Source of the DNA: Euglena gracilis
Taxonomy: Eukaryota; Euglenida; Euglenophyceae; Euglenales
Assembly: GCA_039621445.1 (NCBI GenBank)
Contig: CP154954.1
Location: forward strand, 15,642,140 to 15,706,139
Direction: 5' to 3'
DNA: 64,000 bases
Part shown: positions 1 through 14,791 of the stretch, one piece after another
Layout: each line of letters begins with the position of its first letter
How positions within the stretch are numbered: the stretch's first letter is position 1
Translations under genes and position numbers: made by a program
The notes under the pieces: generated by a model
The model's input: only the letters and a program-made list of their open reading frames with translations
Database searches by the model: none
What the model was told of the DNA's origin: nothing

Positions 1-214
1 ATTTGGATATTTGAGTTTCGGGTCGGTGAAGTGATTCAAATAGAAGTCCAGCAAGTGGAACCCCACCTGTTATCAACACTTGCATTGTCGCTTGCCCCGG
101 CCATAATCATCTGGGTGGTGTTCATGGACCTGATGACGTCCTCCGTGGACCTGCTGCGGGGTACCACGCGGGACTCAATGGACGTCATCGTACAAAATAT
201 CCAACAGTTGCTCA
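1..214 (+). CDS. Cyclase exon 1: N-terminal membrane anchor
   Basis: Frame 1 is open from the window edge. A run of about 20 hydrophobic residues (LLSTLALSLAPAIIIWVVF) is followed by an amphipathic stretch ending near IVQNIQQLLM, as in sensor proteins with a first membrane helix just before the extracellular domain. The true start codon lies upstream or is not recognisable. The exon ends before a CAGGTT that is complementary to AACCTG near 1480. Joining to 1491 gives a continuous helix. Confidence 0.6.
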
Positions 215-3200
215 TGTGCAGGTTGAGGCAGTCAAGAAGATCCAACATTCAACTTTGGATACCGGTTTTCCTTGCATCGAATGTGAAAAAAACAACCAAA
301 TTGTCACACTGAACCAGCAAAATGGTCGAAATTGCCCGAGTTGGTAAGAAATGGCAGAAAAATGTGTCAATTTCAGATAGTAAAATTGTCTGTTATCGCA
401 TTCTTTGAATCAAAGAAAAAAAGTCTTTGATTTGTTGGCAGGTATTTCTTACGCCGGACCCCTCCCTACCCCGGGTGGGTCCAGCCAGCCAGCACTTTTT
501 TTCCTGCTCCCAGCTGGTCTGTGGACCCTCCGGGGGGGGGGGGGGAGTTGAGAATTTTTTTTTGCAGCCGGAAAATTTTTTCGGACCGAATTGCCGAAAC
601 TTTTTGAAAAGGTGTCAAAAGTACCAGAAAGGGTCATTTTGGTACGCTTCCCCCCCCCCACCTCAAGAGCTCATTGCCTGAAAAATGCATCCCAGCTGCC
701 AGCTGGATTCGGGCTTTTCTTGCCTGTTTTTTTCGGGTTCCAGCCAGGTCCAGCGCGGCAGCCGGGTTCAAACCATCTGGACCCCCCCACCCCATAGGGG
801 GGGGGGGTCCAGCCAGCAGCTGGACGGCTGGACCTTCCCCCTAAGAAATTCCCTTGTGATTGTGGGTCCTTGGATTGACTGATTTGTCAATCCAAGTCAT
901 GGAGAGGGAGGCAAATGCCCTTGCCTGCTTGTGCCTTGGACACCCGTCTCATACATGGACCTGAAAACTCACACAGTTACCCCTGAAATTATAAACTGGT
1001 ACAGAGATTTACTGTGTTGAATCTTTTGTATGTTATTTATCATTGGCTTTTTCAAGGATAAAATTCAGATTCTCAAACAGGCCTAAAACCATTGATTTTG
1101 ATCCGTTTTGGTCAAAATGGCCAAAACTACAGAAATTACAAAAGCAGCTGAAACGTTTTTAAAAATGGAACACCCTTCTCAAGAATTTCAGTTTTCAACG
1201 TCAGGTCCAGCCCTTCCTTTTCCTGTTTTTTTATTCTGACCTTTCAGTGAACAAGAACACCACCCTAGCCCATTCTCAGTTTTTTTTTTTGCATTCCTCA
1301 AAGAAAGGTTGACCCATAACGTTGACCTGCCTCTTACCTCTATGCGGATTTGGTTTCTCTGAGGGGAGAGGTGTCCAAACAGCTTGTAAGTCTGTAAGTC
1401 TGTGAAATCCACAGGGCAACGTCGGGTGAACATATTTTTTTTTTAATTCGGTTGGCCAACCTTTCCAACCTAAACCCTAAACCTGTTTGGTGAGCCAGGC
1501 GATCGAACGGTTCGACGCTCGGCTGACGGAGGGCGAGAAGGAGATGACGGAGGTGGCTCTCATGGTGCAGGGCAGCGGGGTGCTGGGCTACGGCTGGGCA
1601 CCTGCAGCGAACCGAATGCGGGGTTGGGCTCCCCTTGCACCCCAGAGCCAGAATTCTTCAGGAGTGTCTTGAAAGCTCTTGCAAACTTTTTGTCCAGAAG
1701 ATTCTGGAACACTGCTGAGTTTGTAAAAGTGTTACCCTTTCTGTGAGCAAGGCATCCGGCGGACACAGAAAAAGAAGGGGCTGTAGCTTTTTGGCGGGGA
1801 CGGCAGTGTGCTAAAGGAGGTGCAAGGGAGCGGGTGTCCAACGACGACCTGCGACCCTCGCGATTTGATATCCCGCGGTTGGGCCTGCACACTTCTGTCC
1901 CACAGAGCTCATGGCACTCCCATTTTTGAAGCGCGAAGGCAAGTTCAAGACAGTTAGAACTGCGATGAAAGCTGATTTACAGGTAAACCCCCAAAATAAG
2001 GCCCAGGTCTTATCAGGGATATGTGCTTATCTTAAAACGGATGGTTGCAGATAACTAAGGATAACCTTGGATAAAAACTTGACCCACTATGGATAACCAC
2101 CAATCCTGGTCTTATTTTTGGGTCTATTGCTGGAAAACTCCAGGGAGGTCTTATTTTTTGGAGGTGTCTTATCTTTGGATTTTTTCTTGACCGAACCGAG
2201 ACAGAAAAAATGGCAACATTTTTTTTAGGTTCCCAAAAACGCCAAAAATTTTTTCCTCGGCGCTTCGCGCCATGTGTAAATTGGTATAAGCTGATATTTA
2301 CCATGACTAAGCATTTCAAAAAGCTGAAAATATTTGAAATTCCGTCATTTTGTGACTGGAATTAAGGCTTTTTTTGAGAAAAAATTTACCCTCCCTTCCG
2401 CTTGTGCTGCCAAGGGGGGGGGTCTTTTGGGGATCTTTTTTTGGATTTTTGCCATCTTTGGCCGACTTTTCCCATTTCAGCTGGAAGATACTCTGTGGGG
2501 GAGGTCCATTAACAAACGTTAGCCTGACTCTGCACAACTGGATCCAGACAACAGTTTCAGATGTGGAACATCTGGACTTGCGTGAGCTTTAGCCGTTTTT
2601 AAGCGGTGCTGAGCTCAATAAATCAAGTGTGCAGCAATGGTTTAAACCCAGTAATTTAAAAATAAAAAAAGTGGGAACGCCATGCCTCTAGGACCCCTCC
2701 CAGGAGACCCAATTACAAGAGGGACGGACCCCCGATTCCCAGGTTCCGCAGGATTTTTGTGAAATTTAGGGGACCAAAACATGTTTGATGTCAGAATTAG
2801 GATTAAGTTTCGGGTTAGGTTTGGAGATAGGGAAGGTTCCGGTAAGCTTAGTTATAGGAGTTTCAGGGCCCAAATTTAGCCTAAATTTAGGCTAAATTTG
2901 GGCTAACTTTAGGCCTGACTGTGCCTGGAATTGTCCCAAAACGGGAATGCAAACTCTAACCCTAGGCCTACTGCGAGGAATTACCTCAAGGATTACACAA
3001 AACGGTGGTAAAGTGGTGACACCCGCGTAAATGCCCCATACAAGTGGGACCCCACCCCAGGTCATGCCTCTGGGGAGGGGCCCAAAGGTATGGGGCTGCT
3101 CAATTTGTACACACATATTTTCATATACCCCCCCCAAATAATACCCCCGGGGTATTATTTTTTCGCCCCAAGTCCCAGCCCAAGGGGTCATAGCACCCCA

Positions 3201-6200
3201 AAATTTTGAGAATTTCCGAAGTCCTGTAGGAGCCAAAAAAGCGCCATTTGACCCCCTTTGGGCTCATTTTTTTTTGTATTTTCTTCTGGAATTTGCCATT
3301 TTTTTTTAAGAGGTCAGACGATACAGAAAAATCGATTTTTTTTCGTAATTCGTTGCCAGAGATTGTATTTTCAGGTCAAAATCCGGGCCTTTGGCCCGAA
3401 ATCAGGGAGGAGGTATTAACCTAAAGTCGGACCCGAGGGGGGGGGTATTATTTGGGAGGGGTATTATTTTGGGGGGGGGTATTATTTGGGGGGAGGGTTT
3501 ACAAGAATAGATAATTACATATATGCATGTATACATATGTGCACATGAATGTATATGCATATGTACATATTTATGTGCATAAAAAGGCACACGCGACCTA
3601 CATGTTTATAATAAAAAGCACAAAATAAACACATACACACAATGATAATAACAGAATATAAGAATTAAATAAAGGCTTATAAATAAAAACACCCTGTGCG
3701 CGGGGAGTTATTTTCAAAGTGTTCTTCATTGCTAGCAGAAAGGCGTTTTTTTTTTTGACTTGGGTCCAGTAAAACGGGTGTAACTTGTGCAGGCGCAACG
3801 TTAGAATCAAGAAACGGTTTTTTCGTTTTGGGGACCAGTAAAATTCTGCCCCCCCCCCCTCCGGGGGGTGTCCACTAGGATTTCCACCAGCTAAATTTGA
3901 ACTAGCTGCAGTCGATCCCCCCCCCCCCCCTGGGAGGTGGTCTGCAAAAACAGAAGCCTGCTGGGGTTATCCAAAGTTCCGGTATGAACTGATTCCTGCC
4001 CTGGGAGCTTTTCTTATATGGTCCCCCCTGACCCTCCCAAATGTCCATTTTTGAAGTTTTTTGAACAATTTTTTTTTGCCAGTAGGTAGAACAAAATCAG
4101 GCAAAAAAGCCTCAGTACAAACCCCATTTCCACCTTGGCGCAGGAGAAAAGGTGTTGCCAGTTGGGGTAGCAGGTAATAGGTAGTAGGCAGTAGGTTTCA
4201 GTAAGTAGGTTGGGGGGGCAGATTTTGGAAATCATTTTTTGTACTATGCAATGTACTCTCCACATATTTTTATTTTTTTTAACATTCCTCACATTAAGAA
4301 CTCATTTTTTTAATTTACCATCTCGATGCCCTTCGGGCGGCCAAACAGGTCCAGAATTCGTGGGTCAGAGAGGCGAGTTTTTGTCCACCATGGTGAGGTC
4401 TGCGTTAAGAGCTCAGCAACCCCCTTCTTTCTCTCTGTGCTTTCTTTAGCTTTCTGTGCTGAAACGGCTAGAGGTGCAGGCAGCCCCCTTCACTGGCCAG
4501 ACCTTCACCATGATGCAAGGCCACCGCTTCTTCTCCCAGGTGTCCGTGATTGGCAGCTACCTGGACCCCACAGAGGCCCAGGGGGACGGAGAAGCCTCCC
4601 TCCATTTGTTTCTCATTTGAACATTTGATTTTAACACGTGATGTACAAATTTTCGGTCTCTTGCAGGGAGTTCATTTCATTCAAGGTCAATCAAAAGGTG
4701 AGAGAATGCAGAAGATGCGGTTGTGGATGTGAAGGAGGATGGATGGATTGCCGCACAGTTGAACAAACATTATTTTGTCTATATTCCCATACCTCTCCGC
4801 TCGTGTAATTGACCCAAGTGCTCATCTGATTGTGAATCAGCTCACGAAGAAGACATATCTGCAAAGAAAATATTCCTCGCGATGTATTTGTGATTCTGCA
4901 ACTTTTTTTCGGGGGGTCCAGTTGGGCCCAACAGAGGTGGGAGTCAACTTTGGGGAGGGGGTCAAGTTGTGCTCAACAGCTCAGGGGGTCAATAACCGTG
5001 GGAGGTGCTGATTTCTGGTTGATGGGAATCAAAATTGTTGAGATATTTGGCCTGGCGTAACAAACGGTCTGATGACAAACACTGCGGATTGCTTTTGCCA
5101 ACAAGTATTTTTTTATTCATTTTCTGGATCCATCCTTCTGGCTTCCCCTGCCCGCAGTTTCTTTATCCCCACCTTCTGGGTGACGTGGGTGGCGTTCTAT
5201 ATGGATTTCCTCAACAACAGCTTCGGCACGCGCACACTGTACAGCACCCCATTGGTGATGGCCGCCAATGAGAAGAGTTCGACTTTAGGCTGGGCCCCCT
5301 CTGTGACTTTTTCAACGGCTTTTGCGGTTTGTTTCTCAGCCAGAAGTTTGACAAAGTTTTGTCACCCATGCCATTTACAATTCTGTCCTTCACTTGGGAG
5401 TGGGCTTGGAACTTTATTCCTGCAATCCCCATCCAGACAATAGATCCCTGACAAAATGACTGGATACCAGCAAAAGCCTTCGCAGGAGTTTCAATGACCG
5501 ACCCAAGAAATAAACCCCACAACCTCACAAGCTGAATATCTGTTGTTTCCTTTGCAAACATTTTGGACATAAGAAAATGGTTGAAATACCATTTTTTTGG
5601 TATTTTTGTTTCGGAGAATCTTTTGTAAACTTTCTGTTTTTTTTTAATGGACTCCCTGCAAAATTTTCTGCCAAAACTTTCCAGGAATCCAAGAAACCAA
5701 GAAAAACAGACCCAAGGAACGAAAGAGAAGCAGTAGTCTCCACCATACCTCAGATGAATGGCCCTGAAGACTGTACTGGATCTTTTTGGATTGACTTCAG
5801 CTGGTGAGGGGACCTACCAGGCAACATTACGCAGGTGAATCAGATTACTGCAAAGCCGAGGTATTTGATTCAATCACAAGTTGCGCCTGCTGCTTATTTT
5901 GACAGGCCCTCCCCTGACCCAAATGCCACACAGGCTGGATTACATGGGGCGGGACCATCCTTTAATTTTACTACCCCCCCCCCCCGCCATCTGGGAAGTT
6001 CTCACCCCCCCCCCCCACAGGGCCTTGTCACCTTGGGTCATGCGGGAAATCCACCACCCAGAAAATTGTTCCCAGAAAATTGTGCTCCAGTTTGTGCTTG
6101 CTGACTTGTCAGGTACTCACTTCAAGAGGTGGAATCCTTTTTTTGTCATTGTCTTCTTTCCCTTGATTACCTTTGGTTCGTTTTCGAAAAAAAAACCGAA

Positions 6201-8272
6201 AATTGGCTGAAAATGAAATGAAAAAAAAGGTGGCCGCCAAGAGGGTATCTCAAGTTTTTGCTGCAGATATATTCTGATTTGTTTACGTGGATGCAGAATT
6301 CACTCCTACCCCTCATTTTTGCCAAATGTTGATGATAGATGCAGAATTCACTCCTACCCCTCATTTTTGCCAAATGTTGATGATCTGCTACCGCCTGAGA
6401 TAATATGTGTTTCTTTTGTGTTTTTCTGTACTGATTTTCTTTTGGCTTACGTAATTTTTAGAGCTGGAAATGGGGATGAAATGTGGATCTAACTAAAACC
6501 TTAGTGCCAGAGAACGAGGAGGAGGAAGAAATGAGAGGTGAAATAATTATGCCATCAGGGCTGTTTTGAAATTATGTTCGGATCTAATAAGGTATTGATA
6601 TTTGTTGTCAGGAATTGTTGTCAGTTTGGCTAAACAGAATGCACGTTGTTTGGGGAACAATTGTCGTGGAATGCTGTGGATTAATTGCCGCTCAAGAAAC
6701 GAAACGAAGCCCGCTTTTGTGTTCTTCGGACGGGCAGGGCAAAGTCAGTGTAGGGCCTCGACCCAGGCTGGCGAAGTGGGTGGACGGCTGGCTGACCACC
6801 ATGGCGTGGAACCGGTTCACAGGGCAGGTGGAGCTGGTCCTCCGGCAGAGCACAGGGGCTCCCTTGTGCCACCCTCCCTTCCGGATGGGTTCCCCTCTCC
6901 GACTTCCCCGAAAGTGCATTCGAAGTACGTCCTTTTTTGACACACTTACTTTAGATTTAGATCCATCACGTACCCCCCTTGTGTGCGCTGTGGCTGTTTG
7001 TTTGGTGCCTTTTATCCCTTCTTTGGCCTGGCGCTGTTTTTCGCCTCTGGTCTTTTTTTTTGGTCTCTGTATGTGGAGGTGGTAGGTACACCCCCCAGTC
7101 TATTAGGAACCCCGCCAAAAATTGCTCTCTCCCCAAATAATAGCCTCCCTCGAATAATGGCCTCCTGGATTTTTGTGGGTATTCTGAGGGCAGTTCTGTA
7201 GGGACAATTTTCAACGCAAAATCTAACCCTGCCCCCCCCCCCCGATATTTTAACCAATTGTCTGAACAACCTTATTATGTTTTATGGGGTTTAGATTGCA
7301 GAGATTCTTTCTCACATTGTTTCCCCTCGAACCACAAGATCTGAACCAACCCCCTCCCCCCTAAATACCCCTCCCCCCTGAAATTGTCATCTCGGAAAAC
7401 TGTCACCTGAGCCCCGTGCTCGCTGACCTGTCACCACGGGCACCTGTCACCGACCTCTGTAGTCGCTGATTTGTTGACTTGGGAGTTTATATGTGGGTGG
7501 GGGAGTTTAACAAGAAGCTCCGTCCTATTTTTCAAAAAACGTGACGCCAAGATATGCATCTCCGTATTTCCAGGTGCAGTCCGAGAAAGATTTTTTGGTT
7601 GGAATTGGTTTTTCTGGGTCTCTTCGGGGGCATATGGTTTGGGTCTCTGGGAAGAGGGGGAGTCAGAGCTTTGGCACCAAAACCTGTAGGTTTACCTCCT
7701 TTGGGTAGAGTCTTGTATCTAACAAGCCACAAAGACTGGAGCTGTGTGGTCAGTGGGGTAGATCCAGCCGTCGAATCACGCAAAGTGCTTGATTTGGCCC
7801 GATTTTCAAATATAGCCAGGTCGATTTGAAGTGTGTCTGGGTGCCAAACCACAATCCAGTGATGTGAATCCCGTGTGTCAGCACGCAATATATCCTTTTT
7901 CAACCACAGTGTCGGGTTTCACAAGCCCTCCCTCCCAACCTAAGTGCCTGGAAGGGGTTTGGGAACTGCTCCAAAGTACAGGTATGACCCCGACGCAAAG
8001 CCGTTCCTTCCAACAGAACTAGTTTCCAAAGAGTGTCCCCAAGGCTGTCCCTGGGCCCAAATCGCGGCCCAGAACGGGACGGGGATACAGCTGACCATCA
8101 ACATTGGGGCCGCGACCATCAGCGATGAGCTGCGGAGCCAACTGAAGGGGTTCCCCGATGCCCAAGCGCCTCCGGCAGGTCACCTCCTCCTCCTCCTCAA
8201 TTCAAACCACGTGGTATTCAGGCCTTGGTCAAGAATCTCTTAACCAAAAAAGCCCAGCCAGCCAGCCAGCCA

Positions 8273-8303
<31 letters not shown>

Positions 8304-11300
8304 AGCACCTGTATTCCAGCACGCTTTCCAGCCAGCCGGTTGACCCCCCGGAGCCTTTCAAAAACCCGTGCTTAGCTGGCGCACAAATACTTCCTGTTGT
8401 ATGTCTGACCGGGTGTTTTATTAAAGAACACACACTTTTTTTTTATCTCGATGCCACACATGTGTAAACTCTTTTAACTTTCCGCGCCGTTTTTGCGGGC
8501 CTGAATGGTGAGACAACCACCCTGGGAGCCAGCCCAGTGGGGGTTGCTTGCCAGAGACCGACTGGTGCTCTTTTTCCGCCAGCCGCATGGCTACATGATA
8601 GCGCCCGGCGATGGTTTGCCACCGTTGATTTGCATCCACCCAGTCAACAGTTTGAAGATGGCCACCCAATTGCCCACCAACAGTTCACGGTGACAAAAAC
8701 AAAGGGGAATCCATGAAATATTAACCACTGATAACCGGGGGGGGGGTGCCAAATCTTCAAGAACTGTCGCTAACCACTGGGAGGTTTCCGTTCAATTCTG
8801 GGTGGTCCTCCTGGTAGTGTGTGGGGTTCAGCGGTGAGCTAAGCGTCAGATTAGGCGTTACTGCAAAACCACCAAGCCCTGACACCCACACCAGTCTGCC
8901 CCCCCCCCCTCGAATAGAAGCCCTCTCCCCAAATCTCCCAATAACAGGCCCTCTGGGCCCTCCCCCCCCAAAACCAAATGACAGCCCTCCCCCCCACTGG
9001 CCCAGCACTTTCGACCAAACACTACCCAAAATTGAGAGGAAATCTGCAAAATAGGTACATTCCAGAAAAAAATTGATATCTGTCATCCTTGGACCATCCG
9101 CCATCCACCCATAGCATCAAAAGTCACGTTTTCGACCTTTTTTTTTTTTTACTTTCAGACGCCGTTCGATCCCCGGACCACCCTCAGCTGCCTTTTGGCC
9201 GAAGTCAAACAAAGATACCCAAATAGAAGCCGTCCCCCATTGTGACCGAATATTAGCCCCAGGGGATTCTAATGGGGGGCCGTTCATACTGCCGCCATGT
9301 GGGGAGGTGTGTGCAGCAACAAACAGTACCCGACCCCCCCCCTTGTCCACTGACCACCCCTGAGTACCGACCACCCCCTTGTCGGGAGTTGCAGGGGGTG
9401 CATACGACCCCCCCCCCTGGTTGAAGGTTGTGGGTAACCTGGGAAAAACAGGTTTTTTTTTGGCACCCGCACACAAACACACGAACACACACATATGCAG
9501 AACACAGCGTTAGCATATTCCTAAACTTGCTGTTAAATGAATGCGACAGATACCCCTTCAACAGAGTGCCGGCATTCAATGCTGCGGGGGCTGTACCCGT
9601 AGCAACAGCTTGGGTCGGGGGTATGGTACAGACGGGGGTGGGGCTGGCACAAATGACTGAGAACTGAGGAATGGCCCAAGTCGCCCAACCCCTCACCCGA
9701 CCCCCCACCCCCCACATCAGGGGTTGCAAGTCAGATGATGCTTATGAGCTCCTGGTCGGGGGTTGTTGGAAATCGGTCGGTGGGCAAGGGGGGGGGGGTG
9801 TACAAAGCCAAAATGTTTTGGGCGCAGTGGGTTGGGGTGGTTGACCTTCCGAAGGCCATTGCTGAAGTGGGGTGGAGCAACTTCTGCAGAATTTTTTGTT
9901 TGATTGTTTCCATGTGCCAAGAAAGAGAAGGGCGATATCACCACAACAGGTTTCCTTTGGTAGGCAGATGTTTGCAATTGCAGTAGCAGTTGCAGTTTCT
10001 ATTGGCTGGAAAGGTGTCCAGCGTTGCGGCCTCTTTTGTCTCATTTGGCCGGGCGGGGTTTGACCCCCTGAGACACCGCCGCTCCCAGCCTCCCACGGGA
10101 AGTATTTCAGCCATAGCGACGTGGACGCGCGCTACATCAACCCGCTGCTGCACCCCCCGAACATCTCCGCCTACAGCCTGTGGACTTGCCTGCAAAGCAA
10201 GGCTTCACTTAAAACCTGTGTGACCGCGGCCCCAGGGGGGGAGGTCGGTTTTCGAGGGTGGGTGGGTGGGTTGGGGCCTTGGGACCCCCCCCCAGGGGTG
10301 GGATACACCTGGGTCAGGTTATTCCCCTGCTGAAGGCTGGACCGGATATTTTTTTTTTCAGCGGTTTCAATTTTGGCTGGATTTTGGGTGGGTGGTTGGT
10401 TGACCCCCGGCGGCGGGGGAGTCGTGGGTGGGTTCTCAAAAAAATGGGTGGGCGGGTTTGGGCCCGGGGAAAAGCCCCCCCCCCCCTCTGGGGTCACTGA
10501 GTGATTCCATGCTGCAGAGCAATGACGCCCTCATCGCCCTAGCCTGCCAGCAGCTGTATGGCAAGTACCAGGCAGGGGAAGGGCTCGCATCCTTATTTCA
10601 AAAGCACCCATGCGCAGGGTCCATCCACCCCTGCAACAAAAGGAACAACTTCACCACACATGGCGTGCTAAGAATCCAGCCACACACTTTCACCGAATCT
10701 TCAACAAGAACTTCTTTTACCCGTCAAGAAGGGGTGAGGTGGCTGAGGTGGGCATCTGGCTGGGAAGAGTTTGCAGCTGGACAATGGCTCAGCCTTGGGC
10801 TCAGATCCAGCATATCTGGTCTCCACTCAGGGATTTTGTTTAGTCTTGGACCCGGGGGGGGGGGGTAGGGTGGGTGGGTCCGGCCGAGATTTTTGGCATA
10901 TTCCGCGAGTTTTCGACCATTTTTGAGGAAAATTGAGTGGGTCCCCCGGGATCCCCGCCCGGTCTGAAGAAATCCCCTGTCTCCACTGTGTTGATTGAAC
11001 CGCCTTTGGGTCTTGGGTTAAAAGCCCTGCGAAACGAAAAACCATTTACTTTCCTAACAAATATACCGCCCACCCTCGGGAAACTATCATGTTGAGAAAT
11101 TATCAAGGTCTGCGGTACCGGCTGACAGTGGCCTGGAGGTTGGGGGGTGCTTGAATGGAAAGAAAGGCACTTCCTCTGCTGCCAATCATGGACAGCCATC
11201 CCCGAGATGAACCAGGAGATGGTGCTGGCGGGCCAGCGGTACTGGGTGGCCACCGGCTACAGCTCCGGTGATCGGGCCGGTGATGGCTGGATGCCTGGCT

Positions 11301-14300
11301 GGACGGCCTAGCGGAGCCGGCGGTGGCGTGGCAGAGAGGGGTCGCAACGGAAGTGCTGCCCTCCAGGGCAGCCAGCTCACCGTCGTATGGACGTGTGTAC
11401 GTGCAACAAATGTCCAAAAAAACGGACGATCGTTGCTGGCTGGGCCGACTCAGTCTGTTTCTTTCTGCAAAGAATTATAATGAAGAATATCGGGCTTCAA
11501 CTGAGAGCCAAACATCTCATTATCCAAAATTTCTGATGCCTCCAAAGTCCTGTATTTCAATGCCCCCCCCCCCCAATAAGGCCCGGGGCTCATTTTTGCA
11601 TCCGTTGCTGGAAACCTCCAGGGGGGTATTGTTATTTTTCGGGCCCGAAAAACATCCTTTTTTGGTTCAAATATGCACCAAATTTCACCTGCGGCGCTTC
11701 GCACCATGTACGCAGTGGCAGAAATTGAGATTTCACGTGGTTTTCTGCTCTCAAAATCACAATTTTCATCATTTTTGTGCCTATACTCTGGGATTTTGGT
11801 ATTTTTTTTTTCAGGGACGTTTTCTCCGTCTCCAGCTCTTTGCTTTTAACGTTGTGAAGGGTCTTATTTTTGGGTTTTTGCCAATCGACCCAGGGAAGAT
11901 TTTTTTGGGAGCGGGGGGTTTATTGGAACGTGGTCTTATTTTTGGAGGGGTTTTCATACCCATCTCCCGGATGAAATTGTCATGCCTCGGAAACCGTTGG
12001 AAATGGTCGACCAGTCATTTTCAGAATTTATCAGGGTCAGCATTCGTCGACCTGTCAGGAGACAGTTGTACCATATAGGTATGTTTGCACACATACATAT
12101 AATATCAAGTGTATGTATGTCTATGAATATGTAGACAGCAATTGGGCAAAACGAACCGGACACTCTTCCTCAAAAAATACCCACAAAATCTCAAGGGGGC
12201 AATCTCTCGTTTACTGTCCAACCCACTCAAAACTCCAGCAAAGCGGAAATTGGTTGCCTGGGAGCCATCCCCAAGAGAGGGGTGGAGGGGTGGCTTCTGG
12301 CGGTTCAATTTCTTGACTCGTCGCCGGCGAAAGTTGGACCCCCACCAAAAAAGACCCACTGATTGAATCCCGGCTGAATCTGCAAGTATGTATTTTCTGC
12401 CTTGTGCTCTCGATCTAAATTTCATTTTGCATGATTGCTGCCAAGTAAAACCCCCCAATTAGAAGCCCCCTGGGGCTACTATTTGGTCACTCTGCGGAAA
12501 ACCTGGGGGGAGGGCTTCTGACTGGGTACCCTTTGGCTAAAGGAAAAACATTTGGCCGGTGGCCGATCCGGGGATCGAATGGGGTCCAAATTTAATAATT
12601 TGCAAGCCGTATTTTTTTTTGAGTTTTGTGTGGATAGGCCATGTTTCAAGGACACCAGATATCAGTTTTGTTCCCGATGTCGACCTGTTTTTGTGGAGAT
12701 TTTTCGAGGTTTTCACTGTTTTTCGGAAATTTTTTCTGTCAACTTTGTCGGCCGGCTTCGTCGGGGAGGGGGGGGGGCTGTTGTTTGGGTTTTTGGTGGG
12801 AAACCCGGGGGGGGGGGGGTTTTATTTGGGGGGGTTGTTTTTTTTTGGGGGGGGGCTTTTAATTGGGGGGTTTTATGCCATCAGATGGTTTCCATTTCCG
12901 GCCCCGGCCCGGCCGCACCCTGCAGTGCACGGTGCTGATGCTGAAGTGCCGGGCGTCGGTGATGGGCAGCATCGACGCCAGCAACGCCTACGTGGACCAG
13001 TCTGTGTCGGACAAGAAGGGGGTCACACCCGGGGTGTTTGGACACTGGAGTTTGGGTCCCGGGCCCAAGCAGAATGATGACATATTTTGAGTAACCTTCC
13101 TTGGCGCTTTTTGTTGAAGTGCAGTGTTTTTGACGTTGACACACCTCATGTGCCAACAGCACATTGCGTTGCAGTTTCTTGGACAGCGGGGAAGCTAGTT
13201 GGTCAGAGGTGGTTAGGTATCTGAACTGCTGTGTTTCAACATTTGGTTTGTGATTGTTCACAGGGGTTTCAGCACGTGTTGCATTTCGTGTTTCCATCTC
13301 TATTTCTGGGCAGCATTTCTCCGGGGGCACCTCGTTCAATTTCCCCCCAGAAGAGCTATTGACTGTGCGGGGCACAGGGCAGGGTTTGATATAAGGAGGG
13401 CGTACATGGTTTAGGTAGGGGGGTCCCCCAACCCCCCCCCCCTGGCCCGCAGGGGGGGTCCGGACCACCCCCCCCCACCTGCCAGGGGGGGTCCGGACCG
13501 ACCCTCGGGGGGGTTCCCGGGACCCCCCAAAAAGGGTCAATTTTTTCCTCCGGCGCTTCGCGCCGAATATTTTTTTTGCATTTTTGGCACATTTTTTGCC
13601 CAAAAAGTGCCCAAAATGGCACTTTTGGTCGTTTTGGGGGTCAAAAATTTTCGGCCACCCTGACCGCGCACCTGTTTAGGTGGGGGGGGTGTCCCCCCCC
13701 ACCTCCCCCCCCTCCTGGCCCGCAGAGGCCCCCCCACCTGTCCTTATATCGAACCCTGCCACAGGGGTGTGGGTGAACGTGGTCGACCCTCCGCCGCCGT
13801 TCGTCATCCTCGGAGTGGTGAGCGCCGTTGCCGTCCTGCTTCCCCTCAGCGTAGGGTTGTGGCTGGCGACGCGGCTCTATATGCTCGCACGGGGAAGCAG
13901 GGCCTGTCCCCACACCGGTTCATGAAGTGGTCCCCCCCTCAGACTGTCATTCCTGAGATGCCAGATGTCACTACAGGTAGCCTCCAGGCAGCCCCAGGGC
14001 GGTCCTCAAGGGACAACCCTTAAGATTATTATTTATTTGTTTTTATCTGGACTTTTATCATGTTCAGGACGACCCCTTAAGGAGCACCCTTCGGCCAAAG
14101 GGCTGGCCAAGGGCTGGACCGAGGTCTGAAAGAGGTCAAAACTTAAAAAGCCGATAATCACAGTTTTTCATCTTTTGGCTGGTTTGGCCCAAGGATGCCA
14201 GAAACCTTTTTTTTTCCCCCTGGCGTCAACCTGTATTCGCCAAGAAACTTCACAGAAAGCCTTTTTGCCCATTTTCCCGGTGGCTTTTCAGTTGAGTGCC

Positions 14301-14749
14301 CTGGGACTGCAGATTGTCTATTTCCATTCTTTGTTTCGTTCGCTTAATGACCGCCCTGGGCAGGCCAGAAGCGTCTGCCTTTTGCTTCTGTTTCCACGGT
14401 TTCATTTGTGGTGCTGATCAGGCCAACGGGACGGGCCCTGCCCCCGATGGACCGCATCGCGCAGCTGCAGTTCGCGACCACCGCCCCGCCGCCCACCGTG
14501 TTCCGGGAGCTGCACCGCTTCCAGGCCTCCTTCGTCCAGATGGAGCGCGGCCTGCAGGCGTTCGGGAAGTTCGTGCCGCACGGCGTGGTGAAGGTGCTGG
14601 GCAGCCCGGGATTACAATTTGGGAGATGTGCCACGTCTGTTGTTGAATTTCTGTTTTCTTCTTTTCTTCTGCCACCCCCCCCCGGTTGAAGTGCAGTGTC
14701 GCAGATAGACCTGTTGCAGCAAAGCGTGCGCGCTGTGGGTCTCTGAACT

Positions 14750-14791
<42 letters not shown>

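Noticed and set aside
2482-2622. Possible terminal exon (CTGGAAGATACTC...) with a stop and an AATAAA near 2617, suggesting a small separate gene ending here
   Set aside because: Exon 1893-1982 joins in phase to 4450-4575 with a good GT-AG intron and gives a continuous sensor domain. The AATAAA alone is weak evidence.
4667-4802. Two tiny GT-AG exons (4667-4697, 4759-4802) that keep phase between 4607 and 5158
   Set aside because: The single intron 4576-5155 with CAGGGG/CCCCTG ends also keeps phase and gives a smoother protein without requiring 59- and 61-bp introns.
10561-11195. GC-AG intron (G|GCAAGT ... GACAG)
   Set aside because: Not fully rejected: it keeps phase, but the CAGCAG/CTGCTG pairing gives a competing solution in line with the neighbouring introns. 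The junction is left open.
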